Counted from the first letter of the stretch, positions 49,608-57,952 are shown. The stretch is 64,000 nt of DNA from Bradyrhizobium daqingense (GCF_021044685.1 NZ_CP088014.1:4884001-4948000); one strand, 5' to 3'. Notes: generated from the letters alone by a model not told the origin. Numbers and translations are program-made.

Positions 49608-49641
49608 GTGAGCGGCGCCGGGAGTCACCGGCGCCGCTCAC
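49608..49641. terminator. Strong bidirectional terminator hairpin
   Basis: GTGAGCGGCGCCGG (49608-49621) and CCGGCGCCGCTCAC (49628-49641) form a perfect 14-bp stem with a 6-nt loop. It lies between the converging genes ending at 49500 and 49672. Minus-strand sequence continues GCGTTTTGG; plus-strand sequence continues GAATTGTTTG. Confidence 0.7.
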
Positions 49642-49671
49642 GAATTGTTTGTGTCGATCCTTTAGACCGCG

Positions 49672-50469
49672 TTACGGGCAAGGGTGACGCTTGCCGTCGT
49701 AGCCAAGATAGGTGCCCGAGGCCGGGTCGTAGGACTTGTAGCGCTGCGCGCAATAGGCGGAGTCACCGCCGCCGTCCTGCACCACCGCCACCGACGGCTC
49801 ATCATAGTAGCTGCCGTAGTAGTAGGGATCGTCATAATAGCCGCCATAGCCGTAGCCGCCGCCGTAATAGGCGTACGAGCCGAGGCCGCCGAACGCCACA
49901 CCCGTTGCGAAACCGGGCCAGAAGCCGCCGCGACGATGGTGATGCCAATGGCGGCCGCTCCAGTTGCGTCCGCCCTGCCAGCTGCCCGCGGTTGCGACAT
50001 CGCGAGGACCGCCGACGGACGGCGAAAGGGCGGGACGAGCCGCCGCTGCTCCGGCTACGAAACTGCCACCGGTCGGGCGTGCTGCGAAACTGCCGCCGCC
50101 CGGACGGACCGCGGCGGCTGCGAATCCGCCGCCGCTCGGACGGACCGCGGCGCCGGCTGCGAAACCACCGCCGCTCGGACGGACCGCGGCACCGGCTGCA
50201 AAACCACCGCCGCTCGGACGAACCGCTGCGCCGCCTCCGAAATTGCCACCGCCTCCACGGAATGCGGCGCCGCCGCCCATTCCTGCTCCGCCACCGAAGC
50301 CGCCGCCGCCCATGCGGGCGCCGCCTCCGCCGAAGCTAGCACCGCCACCGCCACCACCTGCATGGGCGCCTCCGCCCAGCGCAGGACGATTCTGAGCAAA
50401 GCTCGGGCTCGCCAGCGGAAGAACCAGCGCCACGGCCGCGGCGGCACTCAAAACTTTTAGATTGTTCAT
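49672..50469 (-). CDS. BA14K-family secreted protein with glycine-rich repeats
   Basis: A 265-residue exported protein. The signal peptide ends near residue 25. Residues 30-175 are Gly/Ala-rich and include tandem 13-residue repeats of the type GAAVRPSGGGFAA; a WHHHRRGGF segment and Tyr/Gly-rich strands follow. The C-terminus ends in YCAQRYKSYDPASGTYLG, the BA14K signature (an immunoreactive, lectin-like family of Brucella and relatives). AAAGGAG precedes ATG 50469. A variant EcfG promoter lies just upstream. Confidence 0.85.
   Translation of the reverse strand: MNNLKVLSAAAAVALVLPLASPSFAQNRPALGGGAHAGGGGGGASFGGGGARMGGGGFGGGAGMGGGAAFRGGGGNFGGGAAVRPSGGGFAAGAAVRPSGGGFAAGAAVRPSGGGFAAAAVRPGGGSFAARPTGGSFVAGAAAARPALSPSVGGPRDVATAGSWQGGRNWSGRHWHHHRRGGFWPGFATGVAFGGLGSYAYYGGGYGYGGYYDDPYYYGSYYDEPSVAVVQDGGGDSAYCAQRYKSYDPASGTYLGYDGKRHPCP
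50098..50235. repeat. Tandem 39-bp coding repeats in the BA14K gene
   Basis: At least three near-identical 39-bp units with the string CCGCCGCTCGGACGGACCGC recur every 39 bp, and a diverged unit follows on each side. They encode GAAVRPSGGGFAA. Copy number would change easily by slippage, so length polymorphism between strains is likely. Confidence 0.75.
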
Positions 50470-50494
50470 GATCAAACTCCTTTTCCCGCAAGCC

Positions 50495-50519
50495 AACCCT
50501 GAGAAAAGGCGGTGGTTCC
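50495..50519 (-). promoter_or_regulatory. Variant EcfG-type promoter before the BA14K gene
   Basis: On the minus strand GGAAC (50519-50515), 16 bp, GGTT (50498-50495) differs from the CGTT -10 by one base. The implied leader of about 19 nt with AAAGGAG is the same layout as for the SH3-domain gene. Confidence 0.3.
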
Positions 50520-50714
50520 TGGATCACGCCGGTTTGCGTGCGGACAGGAAAAATCCCCATCCGACCGCTGGACCCCGCATGAACGGATCGCGTCCGATTT
50601 GCGGCAGCGCCCGTCCCGGGCACCGCATTTGCGGAGGGGACGGTCGCCCCCGCCGAACTGGACATTTCGGCCTCCGGATGGCATCAGGACCCCACGAAGC
50701 AGGGCCCGTGCCGC

Positions 50715-51125
50715 ATGAAACAATTCTTCCTCAAGTTCTTCACCTGGTGGAATGGCCAGACGTTTGGCACCCAACTCTGGACCAGGCGGTACGGGGAGCT
50801 GGTTGGTCAGGACGAGCAGGGCAATCTCTATTATCGCACCCGCGGCGGGGCGATCGATCCGACGCTCGGCTTCGAGCGGCGCTGGGTTGTCTATAACGGC
50901 TATGCCGAGGCGAGCCGCATTCCGCCGTCCTGGCACGGCTGGATCCACCACGTCGTCGATGTGCCGCCGACCGAGGCCAACTACCAGCCGCGCGAGTGGG
51001 AAAAGCCGCACCAGCCGAATCTCACCGGCACGGCAAAGGCCTACCGTCCCTCCGGCTCGACGCTCGCCAGTGGCCGGCGGCCGAAGGCGACCGGCGACTA
51101 TCAGCCCTGGACGCCCGCCAGCTAA
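50715..51125 (+). CDS. NADH:ubiquinone oxidoreductase accessory subunit NDUFA12
   Basis: A 136-residue homologue of the mitochondrial complex I subunit NDUFA12/B17.2. The conserved start MKQFFLKFFTWWNGQTFGTQ, the core LYYRTRGG and RRWVVYNG, and WHGWIHHVVDVPPTE are all present. Alphaproteobacteria carry this supernumerary subunit, usually away from the nuo operon. It supports assembly of the peripheral arm of complex I. It stands in a conserved region with DUF2155, aat, accC, accB and aroQ. Confidence 0.93.
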   Translation: MKQFFLKFFTWWNGQTFGTQLWTRRYGELVGQDEQGNLYYRTRGGAIDPTLGFERRWVVYNGYAEASRIPPSWHGWIHHVVDVPPTEANYQPREWEKPHQPNLTGTAKAYRPSGSTLASGRRPKATGDYQPWTPAS

Positions 51126-51468
51126 GCGCTGCCCGGACGCGAATCGTCGTCGCGGCACTGGATGCGCGCGCATGCGTCTCGTAGCGCTGTGGAGAACGGG
51201 AACAGCGGGGATGCCGCCTGCGCAGCCGTTGCGCTTACAGGAGCGATCGGGCTCAATCATCCCATCTTACGGAGATGGGAGACCATCGCGTTCGGTTCGG
51301 GCAACAGTTCGCGACTGTCCCGAAATGCAGCGGCTGCCGAGGAAGGACTCGATCGGGAGATAGGCCCCCGGTCTGGAAGCTCCGAAATCGCCCGATGGAA
51401 TGTGCAGCTGCCGTAAGACAGGAAAGGCCGCTTGGGAAACCGGGCGGCCTTTTTCTTTGGCAAGGTCG
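51126..51468. other. Intergenic region with terminator, coding status unclear
   Basis: A 343-bp stretch. A plus-strand open frame (51162-51416) of 84 codons ends just before the terminator at 51423, but it has no good ribosome binding site and odd composition. The stretch could be an untranslated RNA, since it is hairpin-rich and ends in an intrinsic terminator. I do not assign a gene. Confidence 0.35.
51423..51456 (+). terminator. Rho-independent terminator
   Basis: AAAGGCCGC and GCGGCCTTT arms surround a 12-nt loop, followed by TTCTTTGG. It could serve the NDUFA12 gene with a long trailer or an unrecognised transcript in 51126-51422. Confidence 0.7.
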
Positions 51469-51610
51469 CGTGCCCCGGGCGCGGCGCAGCGTCTCTTCGA
51501 CGGTGCGCTGCAGAGCCGGGGCCCAAAAATTCGCAGCGACCCGTTTGGCTTCCTGGGTCCCGGCTCTGCGCGGCAGCGCTACGCGCTGCGGCGCGTCCGG
51601 GACACGAGAG
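51469..51610. repeat. Dispersed long inverted element, CTGCAGAGCCGGGGCCC family, copy 2
   Basis: The outer ends CGTGCCCCGGGCGC and GCGTCCGGGACACG are inverted with one mismatch; inside, GCGCTGCAGAGCCGGGGCCC and GGGTCCCGGCTCTGCGC pair again. The internal loop sequence differs from copy 1, as expected for repeats that keep stems but not loops. Confidence 0.75.
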
Positions 51611-51620
51611 GAGTGGCGCG

Positions 51621-52307
51621 CTACATCACCCTTTCGGCCGCGCGCTTCACCGCCTCGAGCCGGCGGGCGTGGTTCTGCGCGCCGCGCTCCTTCAGCAGGG
51701 CCAACACCTCCCCTGGCGCCGTGTCGGGCGAGCCCGAATTGAACGGCGGGGCGGGATTGTACTCTATCTGGAGCTGGATCGCTTCCGCCGTGGTGCGATC
51801 GACCAAGATCGACACCAGCGTCAGCGCGAAGTCGATGCCGGCGGTGACGCCGCCGCCAGTGATGCGGTTGCGGTCGACGCAGACGCGCGTCTTGGTCGGC
51901 GTCGCGCCGAACTGGGCGAGCATCTCCATCGCGCTCCAGTGGGTGGCAGCGCGGTAGCCCTTGAGCAGGCCCGCGGCGCCGAGCGCCAGCGATCCCGTGC
52001 AGACCGACGTGACATATCTGGCGCCTTCGGCTTGCCTGCGCAGGAAGTCGAGCACCTCCGCGTCGTTGAGCAGATCGTTGGTGCCTTGGCCGCCGGGCAC
52101 GCAGATCACGTCGAGCTCAGGGCAATCCGCAAAGGTCGTGGTCGGCGTCAGCGTCATCACGGAATCGCTCGGCACCGGCTCGATCCGCTTCCAGATCAGG
52201 TGCAGCTTCGCGCCCGGAAGCATGGCGAACACTTGCAGGGGGCCCGTGAAGTCGAGCTGGGTGACGCGCGGAAACACCAGGATTCCGATCTGAAGCGGTG
52301 ACGACAT
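51621..52307 (-). CDS. DJ-1/PfpI family protein, isonitrile hydratase-like
   Basis: A 228-residue class I glutamine amidotransferase-like protein. The nucleophile elbow has the cysteine in YVTSVCTGSLALGAAGLL (about 100-118), preceded by LDVICVPGGQG with the conserved glutamate/aspartate region, and WSAMEMLAQFGATP follows. This pattern fits DJ-1/PfpI proteins such as isonitrile hydratase InhA, but also unrelated amidases. GGAGG lies 6 nt before ATG 52307. It is divergent from the GlxA-type regulator at 52417. Confidence 0.85.
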   Translation of the reverse strand: MSSPLQIGILVFPRVTQLDFTGPLQVFAMLPGAKLHLIWKRIEPVPSDSVMTLTPTTTFADCPELDVICVPGGQGTNDLLNDAEVLDFLRRQAEGARYVTSVCTGSLALGAAGLLKGYRAATHWSAMEMLAQFGATPTKTRVCVDRNRITGGGVTAGIDFALTLVSILVDRTTAEAIQLQIEYNPAPPFNSGSPDTAPGEVLALLKERGAQNHARRLEAVKRAAERVM

Positions 52308-52358
52308 GGAGGCCTCCGAGATTGATCTTGACGGGAGCAGGATGGCATGGTGGCCTCC

Positions 52359-52410
52359 TGTCCGAAATGGCGCAATTCCCTCATTTTCGGACATCACTCA
52401 CTTTCGGACT
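52359..52410. promoter_or_regulatory. Inverted and direct repeats TGTCCGAAA/TTTCGGAC between divergent genes
   Basis: TGTCCGAAA (52359-52367) and TTTCGGACA (52385-52393) are perfect 9-bp inverted arms 17 bp apart; TTTCGGACT (52402-52410) repeats the right arm in direct orientation. The spacing suits an AraC-type dimer. This is the whole of the 109-bp divergent gap and is probably the GlxA-type regulator's binding region. Confidence 0.6.
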
Positions 52411-52416
52411 CGGTCA

Positions 52417-53361
52417 ATGATCGGCATCCTGATCTTCCCGGACTTCCAATTGCTCGACGCGGCGGGGCCGATCTCGGCGTTCGAGGTCGCCGCGCGCTGC
52501 CTCGGCAAACCGCCCAACATCCGCGTGCTTGCGGCGAAGGCGGGACTGGTACGCAGCTCGTCCGGGGTCGAGATGATGGCGCGCGATTTCAAGTCGGCGA
52601 ACGCGATCACGACGCTGGTCGTGGCCGGCGGTGCGGGGGTCGTGGATGCGGCGCGCTGCGAAGTCACGCGCGCCTTGGTGCAGCGGCTGGCAAAGCGGGG
52701 CGTGCGGGTCGCGAGCGTCTGCTCGGGCGCCTATGTGCTGGCTGAAGCCGGCCTGCTCGACGGTCGCCGCGCCACCACGCATTGGGGCCGCACGCGCGAT
52801 TTCGTCGCGCGCTATCCGAAGGTCAAGTTCGAGCCGGACCAGATCTTCACCCGCGACGGCAATGTCTGGACCTCGGCGGGCATCACGGCTGGCATCGATC
52901 TCGCGCTCGCGATGGTCACCGAGGACCATGGCGAGGAGATCGCGCGGGCAGCCGCGCGCCATCTCGTGCTCTATCACCGCCGCAGCGGCGGCCAGTCGCA
53001 ATTCTCATCGCTGCTGGAGTTGAAGACGCCGAACGGGCGGTTCGGCGCGCTGTTGTCCTGGGCGCGCGAAAACCTCGATGCGCCTCTGACGGTCGAGGAC
53101 CTCGCCGATCGCGCCGGCATGAGCGCCCGGCACTTTGCCCGCGCCTTCGCCGCCGAGACCGGCACGACGCCGTCGAAGGCCATCGAGCGCCTGCGGATCG
53201 AAGTCGCGCGCGAGCGTGTGCAGTCCTCGCGCGAGGCAATCGAGCGCGTTGCGGAAGTGACGGGCTTCGGCGATCCCGAGCGAATGCGGCGCGCCTTCAT
53301 CCGCGCCTTTGGCCAGCCACCGCAGGCGCTACGGCGCGCGGCGCGGGCGGGGGCGGGGTAG
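52417..53361 (+). CDS. GlxA-type transcriptional regulator (DJ-1 domain plus AraC HTH)
   Basis: A 314-residue regulator. The N-terminal DJ-1/PfpI-like domain (about 1-185) has the elbow ASVCSGAYVLAEAGLLDG; the C-terminal AraC double helix-turn-helix (about 215-305) contains LTVEDLADRAGMSARHFARA and VAEVTGFGDPERMRRAF. In this class the DJ-1 domain senses a metabolite. It is divergent from a DJ-1 enzyme of the same fold, so it probably regulates that gene and itself through the repeats in the gap. Confidence 0.88.
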   Translation: MIGILIFPDFQLLDAAGPISAFEVAARCLGKPPNIRVLAAKAGLVRSSSGVEMMARDFKSANAITTLVVAGGAGVVDAARCEVTRALVQRLAKRGVRVASVCSGAYVLAEAGLLDGRRATTHWGRTRDFVARYPKVKFEPDQIFTRDGNVWTSAGITAGIDLALAMVTEDHGEEIARAAARHLVLYHRRSGGQSQFSSLLELKTPNGRFGALLSWARENLDAPLTVEDLADRAGMSARHFARAFAAETGTTPSKAIERLRIEVARERVQSSREAIERVAEVTGFGDPERMRRAFIRAFGQPPQALRRAARAGAG

Positions 53362-53520
53362 GGCGTGTGCTCGTCAATCCGCAGCGCGAGAGCGAGAGCA
53401 AGCCGCGTTGCCACTGGAAGAGACATGGCTCTGGCACATTGGGCGCAGCAGACAAATCGGCGCAGCAGGCAAAGGGAGCGCGCGGCAGATAACGGGCAAC
53501 GCCCGAGACATGCGTTTCAG

Positions 53521-53748
53521 TCAGATGGCAGCTCCGGCCAGCAAGAAAGCGCCCCCGAGCGCGACCATCACAAGTCCAGGCCAGTTCGATTTGATGTCGA
53601 AGCCGCTAGCTGGCCTTTCAGGCTCCAGAGTGTCACGCCCGGAGCGAAGCCACCTTCCACCGCTGAATCGGCTTCGCCAGATGGGCTGGAACGCCAATTG
53701 GAGTACGCCGACAAAAACAAGGAGCACACCTAGCCATATGAGAGCCAT
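53521..53748 (-). CDS. Small two-helix membrane protein
   Basis: A 75-residue protein with two hydrophobic segments (ALIWLGVLLVFVGVLQLAF at the start and PGLVMVALGGAFLLAGAA at the end) around a polar, Arg-rich loop (WRSRFSGGRWLRSGRD). GGAGG lies 6 nt before ATG 53748. Termini probably face the same side. No family is recognised. Confidence 0.6.
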   Translation of the reverse strand: MALIWLGVLLVFVGVLQLAFQPIWRSRFSGGRWLRSGRDTLEPERPASGFDIKSNWPGLVMVALGGAFLLAGAAI

Positions 53749-53802
53749 GCTCACCTCCTCTAGCCGCGAACGCCGATAGGTTGCTGCGCCGAGAACTGTG
53801 GT

Positions 53803-53991
53803 CTATTCGGCGGCTGCCCGCTGCTCTCGGATCCAGACCGACCTTGAAGCGGCCGGACGCACCAGCGCACCGATGGCAGCTTCGAGATCGCACTCACGAA
53901 GCTCAGGATCTCAGAGCGGCATCGCCTCGGTCATGATTACGAGGATATGCTGGTTGATCTTAGCGGCAACCAGTTCGGGGAGGCGCGTCAT
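53803..53991 (-). pseudogene. Possible remnant of a small gene with an in-frame stop
   Basis: From ATG 53991 the frame reads 26 residues (LPELVAAKINQHILVIMTEA), hits TGA at 53911, and continues with protein-like sequence (CDLEAAIGALVRPAASRSVW) to TAG at 53803. Both parts look like coding sequence in one frame. It overlaps the 3' end of the SBF-like gene by 32 nt. Evidence is thin. Confidence 0.25.
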
Positions 53992-55024
53992 GTTGTTGCA
54001 CCTCGGATGCGCCCTGGGGCACTCTTCCCTCTTTAGGCGGGGCAGACACGAAATTGGCGGTCAGCGCCGTCAGTCGCCGCGCGATCGGCATCAGCAGATA
54101 TGGCGCGAGGTGAATCGGGAACTGCGTCAGCGCGAAATAGGACCAGGTTGCCTGCGGCAACGCGCCGGCGGTTGCCGCCAGCATCAGGCCCAGATTGCGC
54201 TGTGACACCATCAGGCCGAGCGCGAGGGCGCGCTCGGTGCCGACGCGGAGGAAGATCAGCGTCGTGACCGCGAGCAGGGTGAAGTAGACCGCAAAGGCGA
54301 GCAAGGCGACTACGATCATGAACAGCGGATTGGCGATGAAGTCGGTTGCGACGTCGCCCATCACCGCGGAGGCGAACACCAGAAGGATGATGATGTTGAG
54401 GCCGTCGATCGGCTGCTTGTGGCGTTGAATCGCCTCAGTGCCGAACATGCGGCGGATGATGGTCGCGGTCAGCAGCGACGCGGCGAGGATGCCGAGTAGC
54501 TTGAGGCCGAGCGTGGCCGGCGAGATGCTGAGCATGCCGCCGAGAAACAGGCTCGCGAACAGCGAGGCCGTGAATGGTACGAGCGCGGTCGAGGTCACCA
54601 GCGTGACCAGCACGAGCGTTGCATCGAGGCCCATCAACGCGGCAAGGGCCGGTGCGGCCATCATCGGCGAGGCCACGCCCTGGAGCATCAGCGCAAGCGC
54701 AAGGCCCGGTGAGCTCGTGGTCAGCCCCGTCGCGTAGGCGGCGAGGGCGACGATCAGCGGCACGCCGATCGTGGTCCAGGCCGTGGCGGCCGCGATCAGC
54801 CCCGGCCGGCGCAGGTGCCCGTAAAGCGCCACGAGATCGACGCGCATGAAGGAGATGCAGAGCAGAAGGAAGATCGCCTCGGTGACATAGGGGCGCAGCA
54901 GCGCGCCGAGCGGCGGCATCGCGACCGCGACGAAGGCGATGGCCGCCACCGCGCGGGTGCCCTGACCGCCGAGCCATGTCAGTCCGCGCAGGGGGAGGGC
55001 GACGATTTGAAGTGCGGAAGGCAT
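53960..55024 (-). CDS. SBF-like (bile acid:sodium symporter-type) membrane transporter
   Basis: A 354-residue protein with about ten transmembrane helices. Segments such as LALALMLQGVASPMMAAPAL and the helix-break region GLMVSQRNLGLMLAATAG match the discontinuous helices of the BASS/SBF fold. Substrates in bacteria include organic acids and pantoate. The C-terminal tail of about 30 residues is polar and atypical. It is followed closely (13 nt) by the esterase gene upstream, so the two may be one operon. Confidence 0.75.
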   Translation of the reverse strand: MPSALQIVALPLRGLTWLGGQGTRAVAAIAFVAVAMPPLGALLRPYVTEAIFLLLCISFMRVDLVALYGHLRRPGLIAAATAWTTIGVPLIVALAAYATGLTTSSPGLALALMLQGVASPMMAAPALAALMGLDATLVLVTLVTSTALVPFTASLFASLFLGGMLSISPATLGLKLLGILAASLLTATIIRRMFGTEAIQRHKQPIDGLNIIILLVFASAVMGDVATDFIANPLFMIVVALLAFAVYFTLLAVTTLIFLRVGTERALALGLMVSQRNLGLMLAATAGALPQATWSYFALTQFPIHLAPYLLMPIARRLTALTANFVSAPPKEGRVPQGASEVQQHDAPPRTGCR

Positions 55025-55037
55025 GCGCCGCGGCGTC

Positions 55038-55985
55038 TCAGCCCAGCCCCTTCAACCACGCGCCGATTTCGCCCACCGCGACATTGGCCTGTTGCAACAG
55101 CTTGCCCATCGTGAAGAAGCCATGGAATTGGCCGGGATAGTGCCTGGTCGTCACGGGCACGCCGGCCTGCTTCAAGCGCGCGGCATATTCGTTGCCTTCG
55201 TCGCGCAGCGGATCGGCGCCGGCCGTCAGGACATAAGCGGGCGGCAATCCGAGAAGGCTGGTCGCGCGTGCTGGCGAGGCGCGCCAGTCGTGGATGGCGT
55301 CAGCGCCATTGAGATAATGGTCGCGGAACCAGCGGATCACGGAATGGGTCAAGAGCACGCTGGTCTCAGGCTCGCGATGCGAGCCGTGCGTCATGGCGAA
55401 ATCGGTGGCGGGATAGATCAACAGCTGGCCCGCGATGGCGGGGCCGCCGGCGTCGCGCGCGGCAAGGGCTACGACCGCGGCGAGATTGCCGCCGGCACTG
55501 TCGCCGCCGATCGCAAGACGCGCGGCGTCGATGCCGAGCTCGCGCGCGTTCGCAGCGATCCATTTGGTCGCGGCGATGGCGTCCTCGGTCGCGGCGGGAA
55601 ATTTGTGCTCGGGCGCGAGACGGTAGTCGACCGAGATCACGATCAGCGCGCCTTCGACCGCGAGCTGGCGGCAGACGACGTCGTGGGTGTCGAGATCGCC
55701 GATCACCCAGCCGCCGCCATGGAAGAACACCAGCGCCGGCGACAGGCCGTCGTGCCGGCGCGGCTGCCTGGGAATGTAGAGGCGGGCGGGGATTTTCCCG
55801 TGCGGCGCCGGGATGGCGAGCTCTTCGACGCGGGCGAGTTCCGGCGCATCAGGATTGGTGGCGAAGCGCGCCTGCGAATAATAGGCGCGCGCCTCCGGTG
55901 CGGTCAGGGTCTCGTAGGCGGGGCGGCCGGCCTCCTGGAAAGCCTTGTAGACGGCAGCGGCATCGGGATCGAGCACAACGGGCAT
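55038..55985 (-). CDS. Alpha/beta hydrolase, hormone-sensitive lipase family (esterase)
   Basis: A 315-residue serine esterase of family IV. The oxyanion motif HGGGW (about 89-93), nucleophile motif GDSAGG (Ser about 163), an Asp in AGADPLRDEG and the His in QFHGFF complete the triad. Length and order are normal for HSL-type enzymes that act on short-chain esters. The ATG at 55985 is directly after a gap that also serves the DUF2155 gene. It is probably co-transcribed with the SBF-like transporter. Confidence 0.93.
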   Translation of the reverse strand: MPVVLDPDAAAVYKAFQEAGRPAYETLTAPEARAYYSQARFATNPDAPELARVEELAIPAPHGKIPARLYIPRQPRRHDGLSPALVFFHGGGWVIGDLDTHDVVCRQLAVEGALIVISVDYRLAPEHKFPAATEDAIAATKWIAANARELGIDAARLAIGGDSAGGNLAAVVALAARDAGGPAIAGQLLIYPATDFAMTHGSHREPETSVLLTHSVIRWFRDHYLNGADAIHDWRASPARATSLLGLPPAYVLTAGADPLRDEGNEYAARLKQAGVPVTTRHYPGQFHGFFTMGKLLQQANVAVGEIGAWLKGLG

Positions 55986-56227
55986 GGGGGGCGGCCTCTG
56001 GGTTTCCAGGCTGGTTCGGAACGTCGTTTGCGGGCGGGCCCGTCTCGGTGCCGGGAGGGGCTTTGCGACTATCCCATCCGGGCGCCGGTATGGCCAGCCG
56101 GGGCCGGGCGGGGCAGGGATGCCGCCCTTCCCCCGCCGTATTCGGCGTGTTAACCGGAGGGCCTGCGAGCGGCGGTATCCTCTATAGAATGTCCAACGAG
56201 CCCGATTCGCTGTTGAAGCCGCGCGAG

Positions 56228-57202
56228 ATGCTCAAAACCTTTTCCCTGACAGGCCTTGCGGCATTGCTGGCCGCCACCGCGCTGACGGTTGCGACGCCGG
56301 CCCGGGCGCAGATCGGCACGATCTTCTCCGATCCGCCGCCGCTGCGGCCGCCCGGAAACATTCCGCGTGGTCAGCCGCAGCCGCAGCAGATGCCCGAGGA
56401 CGACGAAGAGGTGCCGGAGCTGCCGCCGCAGGGCCGTGTGCTGCCGTCGCGTCCGATGCCGCCGCCTCAGGGCCGCCAGGGTAACGTGATGCCGGGGCCG
56501 GTCGAGAGCCAGCCGTTGGCGCCGCCGCCGGGGTCGAGCGTCGCGCCGCCGAACCAGCCGCCCTCGGCCGCAATCCCGCCGCCTCCGCAAGGCGCGCCGG
56601 GTCAGCGCCAGCCCCAGCAGAAAGGCGCGGTGCCGCAGGCGCCCGCGAGCCTGCAGCCGGGCGACGAGGTCGTGACCGAGCCGCCGGCCCAGAAGATCGT
56701 GAACAAGAAGGCGACCTTCTCAGGCCTCGACAAGATCACCGGGCGCATCATCAATTTCGACGAGGAGATCGGCGAGACCGTCCAGTTCGGCGCGCTCAGG
56801 GTCAAGACCAACGCCTGCTATACGCGGCCGGCCACGGAGGCCGCCAATACCGACGCTTTCGTCGAGGTCGACGAGATTACCTTGCAGGGCGAGGTGAAGC
56901 GCATCTTCTCGGGCTGGATGTATGCCGCGAGCCCCGGCCTGCACGGCGTCGAGCATCCGATCTACGACATCTGGCTCACCGACTGCAAAGAGCCGCAGCA
57001 GACCGTTGCGACCGCAGCGCCGGATCCCGCGGCCAAGCCGGCCCCGCCGCCGCCCGCGCAGAAAAAGGCCGCGCCCAAGCAGGCCACGCAGCAGCGCCCG
57101 CCGCAACCCTTGCCGCCACCGCCGCAGCAGCAACCGGCTCCTCCACCGCCGCCGCCACAGCAGCAGCCGGGCCTGTTCAATTTCCCCGGCTTCAGCCGGT
57201 GA
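56228..57202 (+). CDS. DUF2155 domain-containing secreted protein
   Basis: A 324-residue precursor. The signal peptide ends near residue 27 (TPARAQIG). Residues 30-150 are Pro/Gln-rich, the DUF2155 domain is at about 155-250 (ATFSGLDKITGRIINFDEEI, then GALRVKTNACYTRP, FSGWMYAASPGLHGVEHPIY), with the paired cysteines of the family, and a Pro/Gln tail follows. Function is unknown, but the gene is almost always next to aat and accBC in alphaproteobacteria. A start at 56189 is possible but would add 13 residues before the signal peptide. Confidence 0.85.
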   Translation: MLKTFSLTGLAALLAATALTVATPARAQIGTIFSDPPPLRPPGNIPRGQPQPQQMPEDDEEVPELPPQGRVLPSRPMPPPQGRQGNVMPGPVESQPLAPPPGSSVAPPNQPPSAAIPPPPQGAPGQRQPQQKGAVPQAPASLQPGDEVVTEPPAQKIVNKKATFSGLDKITGRIINFDEEIGETVQFGALRVKTNACYTRPATEAANTDAFVEVDEITLQGEVKRIFSGWMYAASPGLHGVEHPIYDIWLTDCKEPQQTVATAAPDPAAKPAPPPPAQKKAAPKQATQQRPPQPLPPPPQQQPAPPPPPPQQQPGLFNFPGFSR

Positions 57203-57211
57203 AGCCAGCGA

Positions 57212-57892
57212 TCATTGCCGCGAAGCGATGATCTCGAGCGCGCGCGCCCCCGGGATCGCTTCGCCAGCGGAGAGCCTCAGGAAATCGCCGGGCTCGCCGG
57301 CGAGGGCCTTGTCGAGCAGCGCCGTGTAGCGCCGCCGGGAAATCTCGACCGCGCCAAAACTCTTCAGATGCTCGGTGACATATTGCGTGTCGAGCAGCTC
57401 GAAGCCGCCCTCAATGAGCCGCGCGACCAGATGCACCAGCGCGACCTTCGAGGCATCGCGCGCGGTGTGGAACATGCTCTCGCCGAAGAAGGCGCGCCCG
57501 AGGCTCACGCCGTAGAGCCCGCCGACGAGATCGTCACCCTGCCAGGCCTCGACGCTGTGGCAATGGCCGAGCTCGAACAGGCCGCCATAGAGGTCGCGGA
57601 TGCGCTTGTTGATCCAGGTGTCCTCGCGGCCTTCCTGCGGCATGGCGCAGCCAGCGATCGTCGCCTTGAACGCTTGGTTGACGGTGACGCGGAAGGTATC
57701 CGAGCGCACCGTGCGCGCGAGCCGCGAGGCGACGCGAAAGCCGTCGAGCGGGATGACGCCGCGCAGCTCCGGCTCGACCCAGAACAGGGTCGGATCGTCG
57801 GCGCTCTCCGCCATCGGAAAGATGCCGCAGGCATAGGCGCGCAGTAGCACGGCCGGCGTGATTTCAGACGAGGCAGAGTCGCGCGAATTCAT
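57212..57892 (-). CDS. aat: Leucyl/phenylalanyl-tRNA--protein transferase
   Basis: A 226-residue enzyme of the N-end rule pathway that adds Leu or Phe to proteins with N-terminal Arg or Lys, marking them for ClpAP. Family segments are LLRAYACGIFPMAESADDPT, the GREDTWINKRIRDLYGGLF block, and SMFHTARDASKVALVHLVARL with FELLDTQYVTEHLKSFGA. Length is normal. The stop lies 9 nt from the convergent DUF2155 stop. Confidence 0.95.
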   Translation of the reverse strand: MNSRDSASSEITPAVLLRAYACGIFPMAESADDPTLFWVEPELRGVIPLDGFRVASRLARTVRSDTFRVTVNQAFKATIAGCAMPQEGREDTWINKRIRDLYGGLFELGHCHSVEAWQGDDLVGGLYGVSLGRAFFGESMFHTARDASKVALVHLVARLIEGGFELLDTQYVTEHLKSFGAVEISRRRYTALLDKALAGEPGDFLRLSAGEAIPGARALEIIASRQ

Positions 57893-57952
57893 GACATGCG
57901 ACCATAGCAGGATCGCGAGGCCGTTGCGATGGGTGGTGCGGCGGAGACGGCG

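Noticed and set aside
50098..50235. CRISPR-like spaced repeats
   Set aside because: The 39-bp units are contiguous, in frame and encode GAAVRPSGGGFAA, so they are coding tandem repeats without spacers.
51162..51416. Plus-strand frame of 84 codons just before the terminator at 51423
   Set aside because: It has no convincing ribosome binding site and unusual composition. The region may be an untranslated RNA instead.
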